Source: Candidatus Neomicrothrix sp. UBA2517
GTDB taxonomy: Bacteria > Actinomycetota > Acidimicrobiia > Acidimicrobiales > UBA8592
Direction of reading: 5' to 3'
NCBI GenBank assembly: GCA_002341185.1
Contig: DDNP01000027.1
Coordinates: 1-64,000 of the forward strand
Length of the DNA: 64,000 nt
Within the stretch, counting starts at the first letter, position 1. Each line of letters opens with the position of its first letter. This document shows positions 53,481-62,530 of this stretch, in pieces. The translations under genes were made by a program, and so were the position numbers. The notes under the pieces were generated by a model. It ran no database searches, was not told where the DNA came from, and saw nothing but the letters and a program-made list of their open reading frames with translations.

Positions 53481-54269
53481 ATGGAACTTGAAGGACAGGT
53501 CGCGCTTATTACTGGTGGTACCCGTGGTATCGGACGAGGCATAGCTGAAGCTTTTATAGCTGAAGGGGCAAATGTCGTTATTAATGGACGAAGCGCAGAT
53601 AAAGGAGCTCAAGCAATAGAGGAAATCAATGCAGGCGACCAATTGCATTTCATCGCCGGTGATGTGACCGACCGTGAAACATGCGAAAGTTTAGTTGACC
53701 AGACAGTTGAACACTTTGGCAAAATTGACATTGTCGTTCCAAATGCTGGTGGAGGTACAGCAGATGGCGAAACACCATCTCCGCTAGTAGATCTAACAGA
53801 CAACAATTGGAATTTTGTTTTAGATTGGAATCTGAATCATCCAATGTGGCTAATGAGGAGGGCTTTAAAGTACATGATCCCTCAAGAATCGGGTCGTATC
53901 ATGTCGGTTTCATCTATGTACGGGAAGGTCGTTATTCCTGCCCAAGCACCATATTGCACCACGAAACATGCACTTAATGGATTAACCAAGGTCGTCGCTC
54001 AAGAAGTAGGAGAACTGGGAATCACAGTGAATGCATTGTGCCCAGGTGGTATTTTGACTGATGTTATGAAAGAGTCAGGCCCAGCGGCAGCTGAACAGTT
54101 AGGAATGGAATTTGAAGAATTTTTAGAGTGGATGCAGCAGCCATCAGCGATCAAAAGAATGAATACAGTTGAAGATTGCGCACTTGTAGCTGTCCTTCTA
54201 GCTTCTGAAGCTGGAGCAGGAATTACAGGTTCATTGATCAGCATCGACGGCGGACAATCGCCCTACTAA
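53481..54269 (+). CDS. short-chain dehydrogenase/reductase (tandem copy 1)
   Basis: 262 aa. Intact TGGTRGIG motif, NAGGG, SVSSMYGK with the serine, YCTTK with the Tyr/Lys, and DGGQSPY at the end. GAGGGG precedes the ATG. It is followed 15 nt later by a close relative with matched features along its length (MNAGD/INAGD, MPY/SPY ends), so the two arose by duplication. The substrate is unknown. Confidence 0.9.
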   Translation: MELEGQVALITGGTRGIGRGIAEAFIAEGANVVINGRSADKGAQAIEEINAGDQLHFIAGDVTDRETCESLVDQTVEHFGKIDIVVPNAGGGTADGETPSPLVDLTDNNWNFVLDWNLNHPMWLMRRALKYMIPQESGRIMSVSSMYGKVVIPAQAPYCTTKHALNGLTKVVAQEVGELGITVNALCPGGILTDVMKESGPAAAEQLGMEFEEFLEWMQQPSAIKRMNTVEDCALVAVLLASEAGAGITGSLISIDGGQSPY

Positions 54270-54284
54270 ACGAGGAGACTAATA

Positions 54285-55067
54285 ATGGGAAAACTAGATG
54301 GAAAAGTAGCAGCTATCACAGCTAGCACAAGAAGCATAGGAAGAGGAATAGCCGAAGCCTATCTAGCTGAAGGAGCCAAAGTAGTCGTAAGTGGACGGTC
54401 TGAAGAAAAGGGCGCAGTTGCACTAGAAGAAATGAATGCTGGGGACAACGCAATCTTTATTGCATGCGATGCATCAAAACAAAGTGATGTTGAAGGATTA
54501 ATTGATGGAGCAGTAAACCACTTTGGCAGAATTGATATAGCTGTACTCAATGCTGGAGGGATACTAGATGCTGCACCAGTAGCAGAAATGTCTGATGAAT
54601 CATGGGAATATACCGTAAACCTGAATCTCAATCACACATTCTGGGGAATGCGAAAAGCTTTACAGCACATGCTTCCGCAAGAGAATGGAAGAATTATTGC
54701 TATTTCATCGGTTGAGGGAAAGATGCGAACCGAGACAGTGAGCCATTATGTTGCTACAAAACATGCAATTAACGGACTCGTAAAGACAGCTGCTCATGAA
54801 GTAGGAGCTTCTGGAGTGACAGTTAACGCTATCCTCCCTGGATTCGTGAAAACAGATCTTTTCTATGAATCTGCTCCTCAGACTGCTGAAGCACTTGGAA
54901 TGGATAGCCTCGACGAAGTCGCAGACATGTACTCACAGGCATCAGCAATTAAAAAACCTAATACCGTGGAGCAAGTTGCTGCCGTAGCAGTAATGCTGGC
55001 TCGTGATGAGGCCAGAAACTTTACAGCCTCATTATTCCCAGTCGACGGCGGGACGATGCCATATTAA
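54285..55067 (+). CDS. short-chain dehydrogenase/reductase (tandem copy 2, altered glycine motif)
   Basis: 260 aa, paralogue of the preceding SDR. The Rossmann motif reads TASTRSIG: two of the three conserved glycines (TGxxxGxG) are Ala and Ser, although the last Gly is kept. The NAGG, SSVEGK and YVATK catalytic parts are intact, and the DGGTMPY tail is present. Coenzyme binding may be weakened or altered; a catalytic or partner role remains open. GAGGAG precedes the ATG. Confidence 0.88.
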   Translation: MGKLDGKVAAITASTRSIGRGIAEAYLAEGAKVVVSGRSEEKGAVALEEMNAGDNAIFIACDASKQSDVEGLIDGAVNHFGRIDIAVLNAGGILDAAPVAEMSDESWEYTVNLNLNHTFWGMRKALQHMLPQENGRIIAISSVEGKMRTETVSHYVATKHAINGLVKTAAHEVGASGVTVNAILPGFVKTDLFYESAPQTAEALGMDSLDEVADMYSQASAIKKPNTVEQVAAVAVMLARDEARNFTASLFPVDGGTMPY

Positions 55068-55117
55068 GAGTTTTCCCAACCACTTCATACCCGATTAAGG
55101 CATGATACATATTAGAT

Positions 55118-55633
55118 ATGTTCAAACTTGGACCTCCAAAACAAATTGCATACGCAGTCCCTAGTGCATATGAAGCGGCTCACAAGTGGGCAAACGATTT
55201 TGGGGCTGGCCCCTTCTTCGTAGCAGAGCATATACCGGTGACTGACGTAATGTATCGCGGGTCGCCATCCACATTTGATCACACATCGGCTTATGGGCAA
55301 TGGGGCGACATCATGGTTGAACTCGTGCAAGACCACGGGTCAGGACCCTCAGTAGTCAGAGACCTCTATGACGTCCATGAAAGCGGTCTCCATCATTTGG
55401 CATATTTCGTTGATGACATTGATCATGCGACCAGATCACTAGAAGAGCTTGGTTTTGAGTTAGGAATGGAAGCTAAGGCTGGACCCACCAAATTCAATCT
55501 CATTGATGCCACTAAAGCACTTGGGCATTTTATTGAACTGTACGAACCTAATACAGCGTTGATCGGATTTTATGAACGAGTAAAAAAAGCTTCAATCGAC
55601 TGGGATGGGAAAGACCCGATCCGTTCACGCTAG
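55118..55633 (+). CDS. VOC/glyoxalase-fold protein
   Basis: 171 aa vicinal-oxygen-chelate fold. QIAYAVPSAYEAAHKWAND, GDIMVELVQDHG (metal-ligand Glu), SGLHHLAYFVDDIDHATRSLEELGFELG (metal-ligand His), and LGHFIELYEP (third ligand Glu). Family members include methylmalonyl-CoA epimerase, dioxygenases and glyoxalases. It follows the SDR pair by 50 bases. The substrate is unknown. Confidence 0.86.
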   Translation: MFKLGPPKQIAYAVPSAYEAAHKWANDFGAGPFFVAEHIPVTDVMYRGSPSTFDHTSAYGQWGDIMVELVQDHGSGPSVVRDLYDVHESGLHHLAYFVDDIDHATRSLEELGFELGMEAKAGPTKFNLIDATKALGHFIELYEPNTALIGFYERVKKASIDWDGKDPIRSR

Positions 55634-55657
55634 CTCAGGAGAGCAACGCCGCACCGA

Positions 55658-56176
55658 TTACCAAGGGCTCACCCGTGCAACAAACGTTTTTCCAGCCTTA
55701 TCAAAAATTGTTTGCCTATCGGGATCAGACCTAAGCCACCATAAAGAAATGCCGCAAACTCCTAAGTATGCAAATGTTCCTATGAAAGGGATCACAGATA
55801 AAAGACCTGGAGCGTAACGCATGCTAGCAATAGATCCTGAAGGTGGGCATTGACCCGTTGAAGCTTCTACAACCTTGAAGCGGAAAAGCATTTTCCCAGG
55901 AGTTGCACCTTTCAGAGTAACAAACGCTATTTCATATATCGCAACAACAAAGATTGACATCAGGGTGATAGCAAAGACGCTATTTGCTCCAAACCCTAAT
56001 GCGATCAGAAAGAGAATTATTCCGGAAATGACGCTATCCATCAATCTGGCAGCAAAACGGGGCCAGAGCATTTCACCACCGATTAGTCCGTTACTCCACT
56101 CAGAGCCGTTCCAAAAACGCTTCGTGTCAAGAGGGTCTCCTTCTGCGTGATACCAACCTGGTTGCTCAGTGTACAT
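55658..56176 (-). CDS. RDD family membrane protein with DUF2510 N-terminus
   Basis: 172 aa. DUF2510 is at residues 4-27 (QPGWYHAEGDP, then KRFWNGSEW), a mostly actinobacterial domain; then an RDD domain with the key R-x-x-A-R-x-x-D (RFAARLMD) and three to four hydrophobic segments, ATPGKML being the second RDD motif. Role unknown; some RDD proteins affect Na+/H+ exchange. The gene is useful chiefly as a marker of actinobacterial ancestry. Confidence 0.88.
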   Translation of the reverse strand: MYTEQPGWYHAEGDPLDTKRFWNGSEWSNGLIGGEMLWPRFAARLMDSVISGIILFLIALGFGANSVFAITLMSIFVVAIYEIAFVTLKGATPGKMLFRFKVVEASTGQCPPSGSIASMRYAPGLLSVIPFIGTFAYLGVCGISLWWLRSDPDRQTIFDKAGKTFVARVSPW

Positions 56177-56252
56177 ATTATTCCTTTTTAATGACCAAAC
56201 TGTATTGTGCCAGAATCCCGCTTCAGAACCTACGATCCCCAGGGGTCATCCG

Positions 56253-57065
56253 TCACCTATGAATGTGTGGCATAACAGGGGTGCCCCCGGAAATGCGTCT
56301 GGTTGCTTGCTCCAAAGCTTGCTCACCGTAGTGCTTGTGAGGAAGTATCCAGAAGACTCCTTCTCTTACCTCGTCGACGACGATGTCAGCAACCTCATCG
56401 GGTGTGAGGTTTTCTTTACCATCGCTCGGAAGAAACTTATCGGGTTCAGGTTTGTAGTCAATTCCCTCACGGTTACGTTCACTCGTTCCGATATTTGTAT
56501 CAACAATACCTGGACAAAGAACTGAGACAGAAAGTGCGGATTTAGTAAATTCGTGATGGAGGGTTTCGCTTAGAGCGACGACGCCTCTTTTCGCCACATT
56601 GTATGAGGCAATACCTGGGAATGCCAGTAAACCCGCAGTAGAGGCTGTATTCAATATATGTCCGGGTTCTCCACTTGCAAGCATTCTCGGAACGAACGAT
56701 TGCACACCATAAATAACGCCCATAAGATCAATGCCCAGAACCCAGTCCCAGTCTTCAGGCCCTTCCCATGCTTTATGACGGGAAACTACACCTGCGTTAT
56801 TGGCAAGAAAATGAACGTTACCGAAGTGTTCGTAAGCTGTGATAGCTAGTGCTTCAACTTGCGCTTTATCTGAAACATCGCATTGAATACCCAGAACTTC
56901 TGCACCTGATGCTCGGAGAGATTCACTAGCTTTTTCCAATGCAGAGGTTTCAATATCAGCAATAACAATTTTCATTCCTTCACTAGCTAGCCTCGTTGCG
57001 AGACCTAAACCAATGCCACTTGCTCCGCCAGTTATTACGGCTACGCGATCTTTAAAATCAAACAT
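56253..57065 (-). CDS. short-chain dehydrogenase/reductase
   Basis: 270 aa SDR. TGGASGIG, NNAG, LNTASTAGL with the serine, YNVAK with the Tyr/Lys. It lacks the C-terminal DGG and ends in an extended region (WILPHKHYGEQALEQATRRISG), like the SDRs near acyl-CoA dehydrogenases in actinobacteria. The start overlaps the ACAD stop by one base, indicating coupled translation. The substrate is unknown. Confidence 0.9.
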   Translation of the reverse strand: MFDFKDRVAVITGGASGIGLGLATRLASEGMKIVIADIETSALEKASESLRASGAEVLGIQCDVSDKAQVEALAITAYEHFGNVHFLANNAGVVSRHKAWEGPEDWDWVLGIDLMGVIYGVQSFVPRMLASGEPGHILNTASTAGLLAFPGIASYNVAKRGVVALSETLHHEFTKSALSVSVLCPGIVDTNIGTSERNREGIDYKPEPDKFLPSDGKENLTPDEVADIVVDEVREGVFWILPHKHYGEQALEQATRRISGGTPVMPHIHR

Positions 57066-58294
57066 TATGAATCTTTCTGAGTTCCGACCAAAAGGTCTTT
57101 GAAAGGTACGCCTTTATCAACGCTAGGTTCACGTGGAAGCCCGAGGACACGATCTCCGATAATGTTCTTTTGAATTTCATCGGTTCCACCAGCAATCCCA
57201 GCTTGGAAACTTCCTAGTGCGAGACGCCCCCACCATTGACCTCTATCTCCTTCGGCCCATGCATCTGCCTCCATGCCTACTACATCGTTAATTAAAGACC
57301 GAACATCTCGAAGAATCTTAGATCCATGCAACTTTCCTAATGACCCTCCTGGGCCGGGCGCTTTCCCTGCTTTCAATTCTGCTCTTGTGCGCATTGAAAC
57401 AAGGCTTTTAGCTGTTTCTTCACAATAGAGTTTCATTAATTTTTGCCTCAAAACCGGGTTTGAAATAGTGCCACTTTTTTGAGCGTATTCAATAAGGCGT
57501 TTTGCATGTGGTGTTGTGATTCCACCAGTAGAGCCAGTTCCGATAGCAACCCGTTCGTACATTAACATTGATGTCGCTAATCTCCAGCCTTCATGAAGCG
57601 GACCTAAAAGATTATCTTTAGGAATACGAATATCAGTGAAGAACACTTCATTAAAATGCATTCCGCCATCAATCTGATGAATTGGCCGGATTTCGACTGC
57701 TGGATCTCTCATATCTACAATAAACATTGAAATTCCAGCATGTTTTATTACTTCTGGGTTCGTTCGGGCTATTAAAACACCGTAGTCACAGACGTGCGCA
57801 AGCGTGGTCCAGACTTTTTGGCCGTTGATAATCCATTCGTCTCCATCAAGCTCAGCCTTAGTTTGTAAACTGGCGACGTCAGAACCTGCGCCTGGTTCTG
57901 AGAACATTTGGCACCAAACAGTTTCAGCAGAAATATTATCTGCAAGGTATTTTTCTTTTTGTTCCTCTGACCCAAATTCATTCAGCATTGGGAGGCACAT
58001 TCCATGGCTGATAGTCAATTGCGTAGTCATATCGGGATAGTTGCTGTAGACCTCTCTCCAGATCGTTTCGTGCTCTTTAGTAAGACCAGCGCCCCCATAT
58101 TCCTTGGGATAGGTCAAACCGGCTAGTCCCGCTTCAGCTAATTTGCCCTGAAACGCTTTATTTAGAGCGATAGTTTCTTTATCTCGCGGATCGGGTGCGG
58201 TTATATGAATCCCTGTTGCGTGTTCATCAAGAAATGTTCGACACCGTAGTTTAAATTCCTCGCGTTCCTCATTTGAGAGGGTATCAGTTCTCAT
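57065..58294 (-). CDS. acyl-CoA dehydrogenase (FadE-type, AGGTDEI form)
   Basis: 409 aa. QMFSEPGAGSDVASLQTKA, GQKVWTTLAHVCDYGVLIARTNP and GIAGGTDEIQKNIIGDRVLGLPREP. ATG 58294 is chosen on an AAGGAG five bases upstream. A longer open frame to 58453 would add a hydrophobic N-terminus that is only antisense to the release-factor leader and must not be taken for a signal peptide. It lacks the medium-chain-type catalytic Glu at the AGGTDEI position and is a paralogue of the ACAD at 36030. Confidence 0.92.
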   Translation of the reverse strand: MRTDTLSNEEREEFKLRCRTFLDEHATGIHITAPDPRDKETIALNKAFQGKLAEAGLAGLTYPKEYGGAGLTKEHETIWREVYSNYPDMTTQLTISHGMCLPMLNEFGSEEQKEKYLADNISAETVWCQMFSEPGAGSDVASLQTKAELDGDEWIINGQKVWTTLAHVCDYGVLIARTNPEVIKHAGISMFIVDMRDPAVEIRPIHQIDGGMHFNEVFFTDIRIPKDNLLGPLHEGWRLATSMLMYERVAIGTGSTGGITTPHAKRLIEYAQKSGTISNPVLRQKLMKLYCEETAKSLVSMRTRAELKAGKAPGPGGSLGKLHGSKILRDVRSLINDVVGMEADAWAEGDRGQWWGRLALGSFQAGIAGGTDEIQKNIIGDRVLGLPREPSVDKGVPFKDLLVGTQKDS

Positions 58295-58401
58295 TAGATC
58301 TCCTTGATAAGCAAACTCTTGACATAAAGACGGTAGCATTATCTGCTGATACTCAGGTAATCCAAACACTCTTGAGTTGGAACAAAAGGCTAATCGTAAA
58401 G

Positions 58402-59985
58402 ATGTCAACAGAAGTAATATTTGAAGAAGCACTTCGAAGACGTACTTTTGCAATTATCAGTCATCCAGATGCTGGCAAGACTACATTGACGGAAAAGTTT
58501 CTTCTTTATTCAGGACAAGTATCCGAAGCAGGTTCGGTTAAAGCAAAACGAGGTGGGAAATCTGCACGGTCTGACTGGATGGCTATGGAACAGGACCGAG
58601 GAATCTCCATCGCATCCACAGTTCTACAATTTGAGTATGAAGGAACAATTATCAACCTTCTTGATACACCAGGCCACAGGGATTTCTCAGAGGATACATA
58701 TAGGGTCCTTTCTGCTGTTGATGCTGCGATCATGGTATTAGATGCCGCAAAAGGCATTGAAGCGCAAACACTTAAACTCTTTGAGGTGTGCCGTGCTCGA
58801 AACATGCCAATTATTACATTCATTAACAAATGGGACCGGCCAAGCCTTGACCCATTAGAGTTGACTGATCAAATAGAACAATCAATAGGCGTTCAAACAA
58901 CCCCCATAACGTGGCCAGTTGGTCCAGGTGGCGAATTCGAAGGAGTCATCAATAGGCAAACAAATCAACTTGTAAGATTCACGCGCACAAGTCGAGGGGC
59001 AACGGAAGCAATTGAAGAAACTGTTGACCTCTCCTCAAATCACCAAATAGATAATGTGTATTTCCAAAACGCTCTTGAGGAAGTTCAGCTACTGGAAGAG
59101 GTAGGGGCAACACATGACCAAGAACTCTTTTTAGCTGGAGAGACAAGTCCTCTATTCGTAGGTTCAGCATTAACTAATTTTGGAGTTCGTCATCTTTTAG
59201 ATGCAGTGGTCAATTTCGCTCCACCACCTTCAAAGCGCGAAACTGACAATGGGGTAATGAGAGATATTGATTCTCCCTTCTCCGCTTTCGTATTTAAAGT
59301 GCAAGCGAATATGGACCCATCGCACAGAGACAGAGTTGCTTTTATGCGAATTAATTCTGGACACTTTGAAAGAGGAATGCAAGTCGTTCATCAACGACTT
59401 CAGAAGCCGTTTAGTACAAAATTTGCAACAACGATGTTCGGGTCTGAGCGAGATACTGCAGATGAAGGCTACCCCGGAGACGTATTAGGTCTCGTGAATG
59501 CTAGTGATCTCCGAATTGGCGACACCCTCTATGTCGGAGACCCAGTAGCGTTCCCGCCAATCCCAAGGTTCGAACCTGAGCTCTTCTGGAGTGCCAGACC
59601 CATTGATGTTTCAAAGACAAAACAGTTTCGTAAAGGACTCAATCAGTTAGATGAAGAAGGTGTTGTGCAAGTACTTAGAGATCAAGATGCACCCACGGCT
59701 TCTCCTGTGCTAGGTGCAGTCGGGCAAATGCAGTTTGAAGTATTCGCTCATCGACTCGAACATGAATTCGGTGCCAAAGTCGAAATGTCCCCAACGAGTT
59801 GGGTGACGGCTAGAAGAACAGATCAAGATACTGCAGAAATGATACGTCAGCTTCGTGGTACACGTGTTCTCGGGTCGCTAGATGGAACCCTTTTTGCTCT
59901 ATTCGACTCCACAGGCCGCCTTGCCAGAACAATTAATGATAATCCTGATTGGGTTCTTGAGCGAGTAGTAGAAACAGTAGGTTGA
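58402..59985 (+). CDS. prfC: peptide chain release factor 3
   Basis: 527 aa GTPase that recycles release factors 1/2 from the ribosome. G1 HPDAGKTT at 21-28, switch region DRGISI, G3 DTPGH at 88-92, G4 NKWD at 142-145. E. coli RF3 is 529 aa, so the start at ATG 58402 fits; upstream codons in the same frame have no homology. The 107 bases to the divergent ACAD start hold a TTGACA-like box at 58319, but no convincing -10. The only clear housekeeping translation gene in the window. Confidence 0.95.
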   Translation: MSTEVIFEEALRRRTFAIISHPDAGKTTLTEKFLLYSGQVSEAGSVKAKRGGKSARSDWMAMEQDRGISIASTVLQFEYEGTIINLLDTPGHRDFSEDTYRVLSAVDAAIMVLDAAKGIEAQTLKLFEVCRARNMPIITFINKWDRPSLDPLELTDQIEQSIGVQTTPITWPVGPGGEFEGVINRQTNQLVRFTRTSRGATEAIEETVDLSSNHQIDNVYFQNALEEVQLLEEVGATHDQELFLAGETSPLFVGSALTNFGVRHLLDAVVNFAPPPSKRETDNGVMRDIDSPFSAFVFKVQANMDPSHRDRVAFMRINSGHFERGMQVVHQRLQKPFSTKFATTMFGSERDTADEGYPGDVLGLVNASDLRIGDTLYVGDPVAFPPIPRFEPELFWSARPIDVSKTKQFRKGLNQLDEEGVVQVLRDQDAPTASPVLGAVGQMQFEVFAHRLEHEFGAKVEMSPTSWVTARRTDQDTAEMIRQLRGTRVLGSLDGTLFALFDSTGRLARTINDNPDWVLERVVETVG

Positions 59986-60031
59986 AGCGCAGTTATGAAG
60001 AAAGTAACTTATAAGAGCGTATTATAAGAGA

Positions 60032-60553
60032 GTGGAACAACAAGCTCCTGAGATTATTTTCACAGTCCTCCTTGCGGGAACCATACTAATTTGGTCTGCT
60101 ATTTTGGCGCTATCAAAGGGTGCCCTTAGGAGCGAACTCCGATCCGCTGCAATGGAGCTTGCAACTGTGGTAGCTATTGGGGCAACTTTAGGTAGCCTTT
60201 ATTTCTCAGAGGTTCGAAATTTTGTTCCATGTGAATACTGTTGGTACCAGCGAATAGCTATGTACCCTCTAGCTATCATCTTGCTCATTGCAACAATCAG
60301 GCGTGATAAAAATATAATCCCTTATGCCCTAGTGCTCTCATTGTCAGGAACAGTACTTTCGGCATACCATTATCAACTTCAACTTTTTCCGGAACAAAGT
60401 TCCTCTTGTGCGCTTGACGCATCATGCACTTACAGGTGGATAGAGGTATTTGGATTCATCACAATTCCATTCTTAGCTCTTACAAGCTTCGCGTTTATCA
60501 GTATGATTTTGATAACTACCCCGCGCCCATGGAAGACAATTAGATATGAGTGA
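60032..60553 (+). CDS. disulfide bond formation protein, DsbB/BdbC family
   Basis: 173 aa membrane thiol oxidase. Four hydrophobic segments; the active CEYC is at 67-70 before WYQR, and the second cysteine pair is C126/C132. GTG start at 60032. It would reoxidise a thioredoxin-like partner and pass electrons to a quinone. The next gene, a TlpA-like protein, overlaps it by 8 nt, the natural partner. Confidence 0.92.
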   Translation: MEQQAPEIIFTVLLAGTILIWSAILALSKGALRSELRSAAMELATVVAIGATLGSLYFSEVRNFVPCEYCWYQRIAMYPLAIILLIATIRRDKNIIPYALVLSLSGTVLSAYHYQLQLFPEQSSSCALDASCTYRWIEVFGFITIPFLALTSFAFISMILITTPRPWKTIRYE

Positions 60554-61295
60554 CCTGCAAGAACAATCATCAACTCTCAATGAAAATCGAAACCCAAAGA
60601 TCATTCTTGCTTCACTACTTTTCGCAGTTGCTGGGCTGGCGATTTTCTTAGGCCTAATCTTTTCAGATAATGATAATAGTTCTCCAGACTCCATATCTGA
60701 GGGTATTCCTGTAACAGAAATAACGGCTCAGCAGAGCGAACTACGATCAAGTGAGGTAGAAACTGATAATGGTAACGGTGACTCACTTCGGGAAAAGGGG
60801 ACTGTAGAAATTTTTGGCGAGCCCATACCAATTGATGCCGAGATCGGTTACCTTGCGCCGTCATTCAAAGCTCAACTAAATGATGGGTCCGAGTCAATAA
60901 CCATTGACCCTGCCGATGGAAAAGTTCGGCTTATAGGTTTTTTTGCTCATTGGTGTCCACACTGCCAACGTGAAGTCCCGCGCGTGACTCAATGGTTGGA
61001 AGAGAATGGTGTCCCTACAGAAATAGAGATATTAGCTGTCTCAACCGCTGTAAGAGAGGGAACACCAAATTACCCTCCTTCTGAATGGTTTATTAAAGAA
61101 CGGTGGCCGACAGATATATTTGTCGATAATGAAGATAATGATCTAGCCACAGCATTCGGACTCGCAGGATTTCCCTATTGGGTACTTGTTGACGCTACAG
61201 GAAGAGTTATGCACAGAAGTAGCGGTGAGTTGAGCGAAGAACAGTTCGGTTACCTCGTGGAGCTCGCTATTTCGCTAACTCCTCAAATCACTTGA
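60546..61295 (+). CDS. TlpA-like membrane-anchored thioredoxin-fold protein
   Basis: 249 aa. One N-terminal membrane segment at about 19-40 (IILASLLFAVAGLAIFLGL), an acidic spacer of about 60 residues, then a thioredoxin domain from about 100 with CPHC at 137-140 and a cis-Pro loop in GFPYWVLVD. Facing the outside, it likely oxidises or reduces extracytoplasmic thiols, with the DsbB-like protein as its electron acceptor. Bacterial pairs of this kind assist cytochrome c maturation or disulfide formation. Confidence 0.9.
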   Translation: MSDLQEQSSTLNENRNPKIILASLLFAVAGLAIFLGLIFSDNDNSSPDSISEGIPVTEITAQQSELRSSEVETDNGNGDSLREKGTVEIFGEPIPIDAEIGYLAPSFKAQLNDGSESITIDPADGKVRLIGFFAHWCPHCQREVPRVTQWLEENGVPTEIEILAVSTAVREGTPNYPPSEWFIKERWPTDIFVDNEDNDLATAFGLAGFPYWVLVDATGRVMHRSSGELSEEQFGYLVELAISLTPQIT

Positions 61296-61329
61296 ATCAA
61301 CGACAGACAAATGTCGCATATTTCGTCTG

Positions 61330-61422
61330 CTACTGCCAGCAGGTACAGCCGCAATTAGATTCTGCAGTGCATTCGCACACAGGTTCACATGGGCAAGCGC
61401 AATCATCAGTAAGTGTTTCCAT
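61330..61422 (-). CDS. 30-residue cysteine-rich, metallothionein-like peptide (candidate)
   Basis: A short open frame in the 166-base gap after the TlpA gene. ATG 61422, TAG ending at 61330. Of 30 residues eight are cysteines, all spaced C-x-C: C8-A-C10-P-C12, C16-E-C18, C24-G-C26-T-C28. This is a metal-binding pattern; chance is unlikely for such spacing. No clear Shine-Dalgarno is seen. A 6-base-arm palindrome (61435-61450) lies 12 nt before the ATG. It is not a member of a family I can name. Copper or zinc storage is the simplest guess. Confidence 0.5.
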   Translation of the reverse strand: METLTDDCACPCEPVCECTAESNCGCTCWQ

Positions 61423-61434
61423 AATTTAAGTATA

Positions 61435-61450
61435 TCTCACGCAGGTGAGA
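61435..61450. promoter_or_regulatory. palindrome TCTCAC-GCAG-GTGAGA
   Basis: Perfect 6-base arms with a 4-base loop, between the ACAD stop (61462) and the micro-gene ATG (61422). It could be a metal-regulator operator for the peptide gene or a hairpin ending the ACAD transcript. The downstream minus-strand sequence is AT-rich but has no T-run, so the terminator reading is weak. Confidence 0.4.
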
Positions 61451-61461
61451 GTACCGATCTT

Positions 61462-62523
61462 CTAGGCTTTGTTGGCAATTAAGTCGCCTAATGTTACGAG
61501 TTGCTCTTCGCTATTTCCAAGCGTCAACTCTAATTGTCGTGCCATTAAAAAGAATCTGTGTAGCGGGTAGTCGCGATCAACACCTACTCCGCCATGTAAA
61601 TGTGTAGCTGCATGTACAACTCGGAACCCTGCCTCAGATGCCCACCAGCGTGCTATAGCAACTTGTTCTCCGGCGGGTAATCCTGCCGAGATTCGCCAAG
61701 CAGCTTGACGTGAGGTTAGTCGCACTGCCTCAGTATCAATATATGCATCTCCCGCTCTTTGACTTACAGCTTGAAAGGTTGCAATAGCACGATCAAACTG
61801 CTGTCTTATCTTGGTGTACTCAGATGCAAGGTCTAAAGAAGCTTCACAAGCCCCACACATAATTGAGCAGATCGCAGAATCAATACGCAACCGTATCCAA
61901 GTCATGAATTCTTCAGCTGTCACTGTTCCGAGTTGTTGAGCGTCTACATTATTAAGGGTTAATGTTGCCTGAGGATGGCCGGTGGTAGTTTCGCGTGATT
62001 CAAGAGAAACCCCAGTTGAAGTGCTCTCAATAACATAAACAGCCGTATCGGTTGGCAGCAAAAAAATATCAGCTTCAAGGCCGAAAGATACAAAATCAAA
62101 AGAGCCACTGACTTGCCCATCCTCAGCCATTGCTTTTTCTGAAGATATGAGAGCTGTAGTAACAATCAACTGGCCGGCGGCAATCTTTGGAAGAAGTTCA
62201 GCCCTCTGGATTTCATTTCCGAACTCTTGGATTGGCAACGCACCAGTGACGATCGTTTCTAATGCAGGGATCGGAGCAGCAAATTTACCTACTTTTTCCA
62301 ACAAAGCCGTAATACCAAGGAAGCCAAGACCTGCCCCTTCAAAGCGCTCATCAATGGTGGCACCGACAACACCAGTGTCAGCGAGGGATAGCCAAAGGTC
62401 GCGATCAAAATATTCTTCAGATTCAGTTAACGATCTAAGATGTTCATGTGTGACTTTATCCTCAAAAATCTGCTGAGTTAGATCACTGATTGCTTGCTCT
62501 TCTTCAGAAAAATCAAAGTCCAT
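61462..62523 (-). CDS. acyl-CoA dehydrogenase, partner-subunit type
   Basis: 353 aa. MDFDFSEEEQAISDLTQQIFED opens it, and LHGGVGVDRDYPLHRFFLMARQLELTLG closes it. This short form with weak FAD-site motifs is the second subunit of the heteromeric (alpha2beta2) ACADs seen in actinobacterial steroid and side-chain degradation. Its partner is the gene 7 nt upstream (62531). The substrate is likely a bulky or branched acyl-CoA, by family analogy. Confidence 0.88.
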   Translation of the reverse strand: MDFDFSEEEQAISDLTQQIFEDKVTHEHLRSLTESEEYFDRDLWLSLADTGVVGATIDERFEGAGLGFLGITALLEKVGKFAAPIPALETIVTGALPIQEFGNEIQRAELLPKIAAGQLIVTTALISSEKAMAEDGQVSGSFDFVSFGLEADIFLLPTDTAVYVIESTSTGVSLESRETTTGHPQATLTLNNVDAQQLGTVTAEEFMTWIRLRIDSAICSIMCGACEASLDLASEYTKIRQQFDRAIATFQAVSQRAGDAYIDTEAVRLTSRQAAWRISAGLPAGEQVAIARWWASEAGFRVVHAATHLHGGVGVDRDYPLHRFFLMARQLELTLGNSEEQLVTLGDLIANKA

Positions 62524-62530
62524 TATGCAC

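Noticed and set aside
58319..58347. TTGACA box upstream of prfC as a promoter
   Set aside because: No -10 element at suitable spacing (TCTGCT at 17 nt), so the support is too weak.
58273..58401. Longer N-terminus for release factor 3
   Set aside because: ATG 58402 gives the normal length and an immediate match to RF3; the extra 43 codons have no homology.
58295..58453. Hydrophobic N-terminal extension of the acyl-CoA dehydrogenase that looks like a signal peptide
   Set aside because: AAGGAG plus ATG 58294 is a strong start, and the extension is only the reverse complement of the release-factor leader. ACADs are cytoplasmic.
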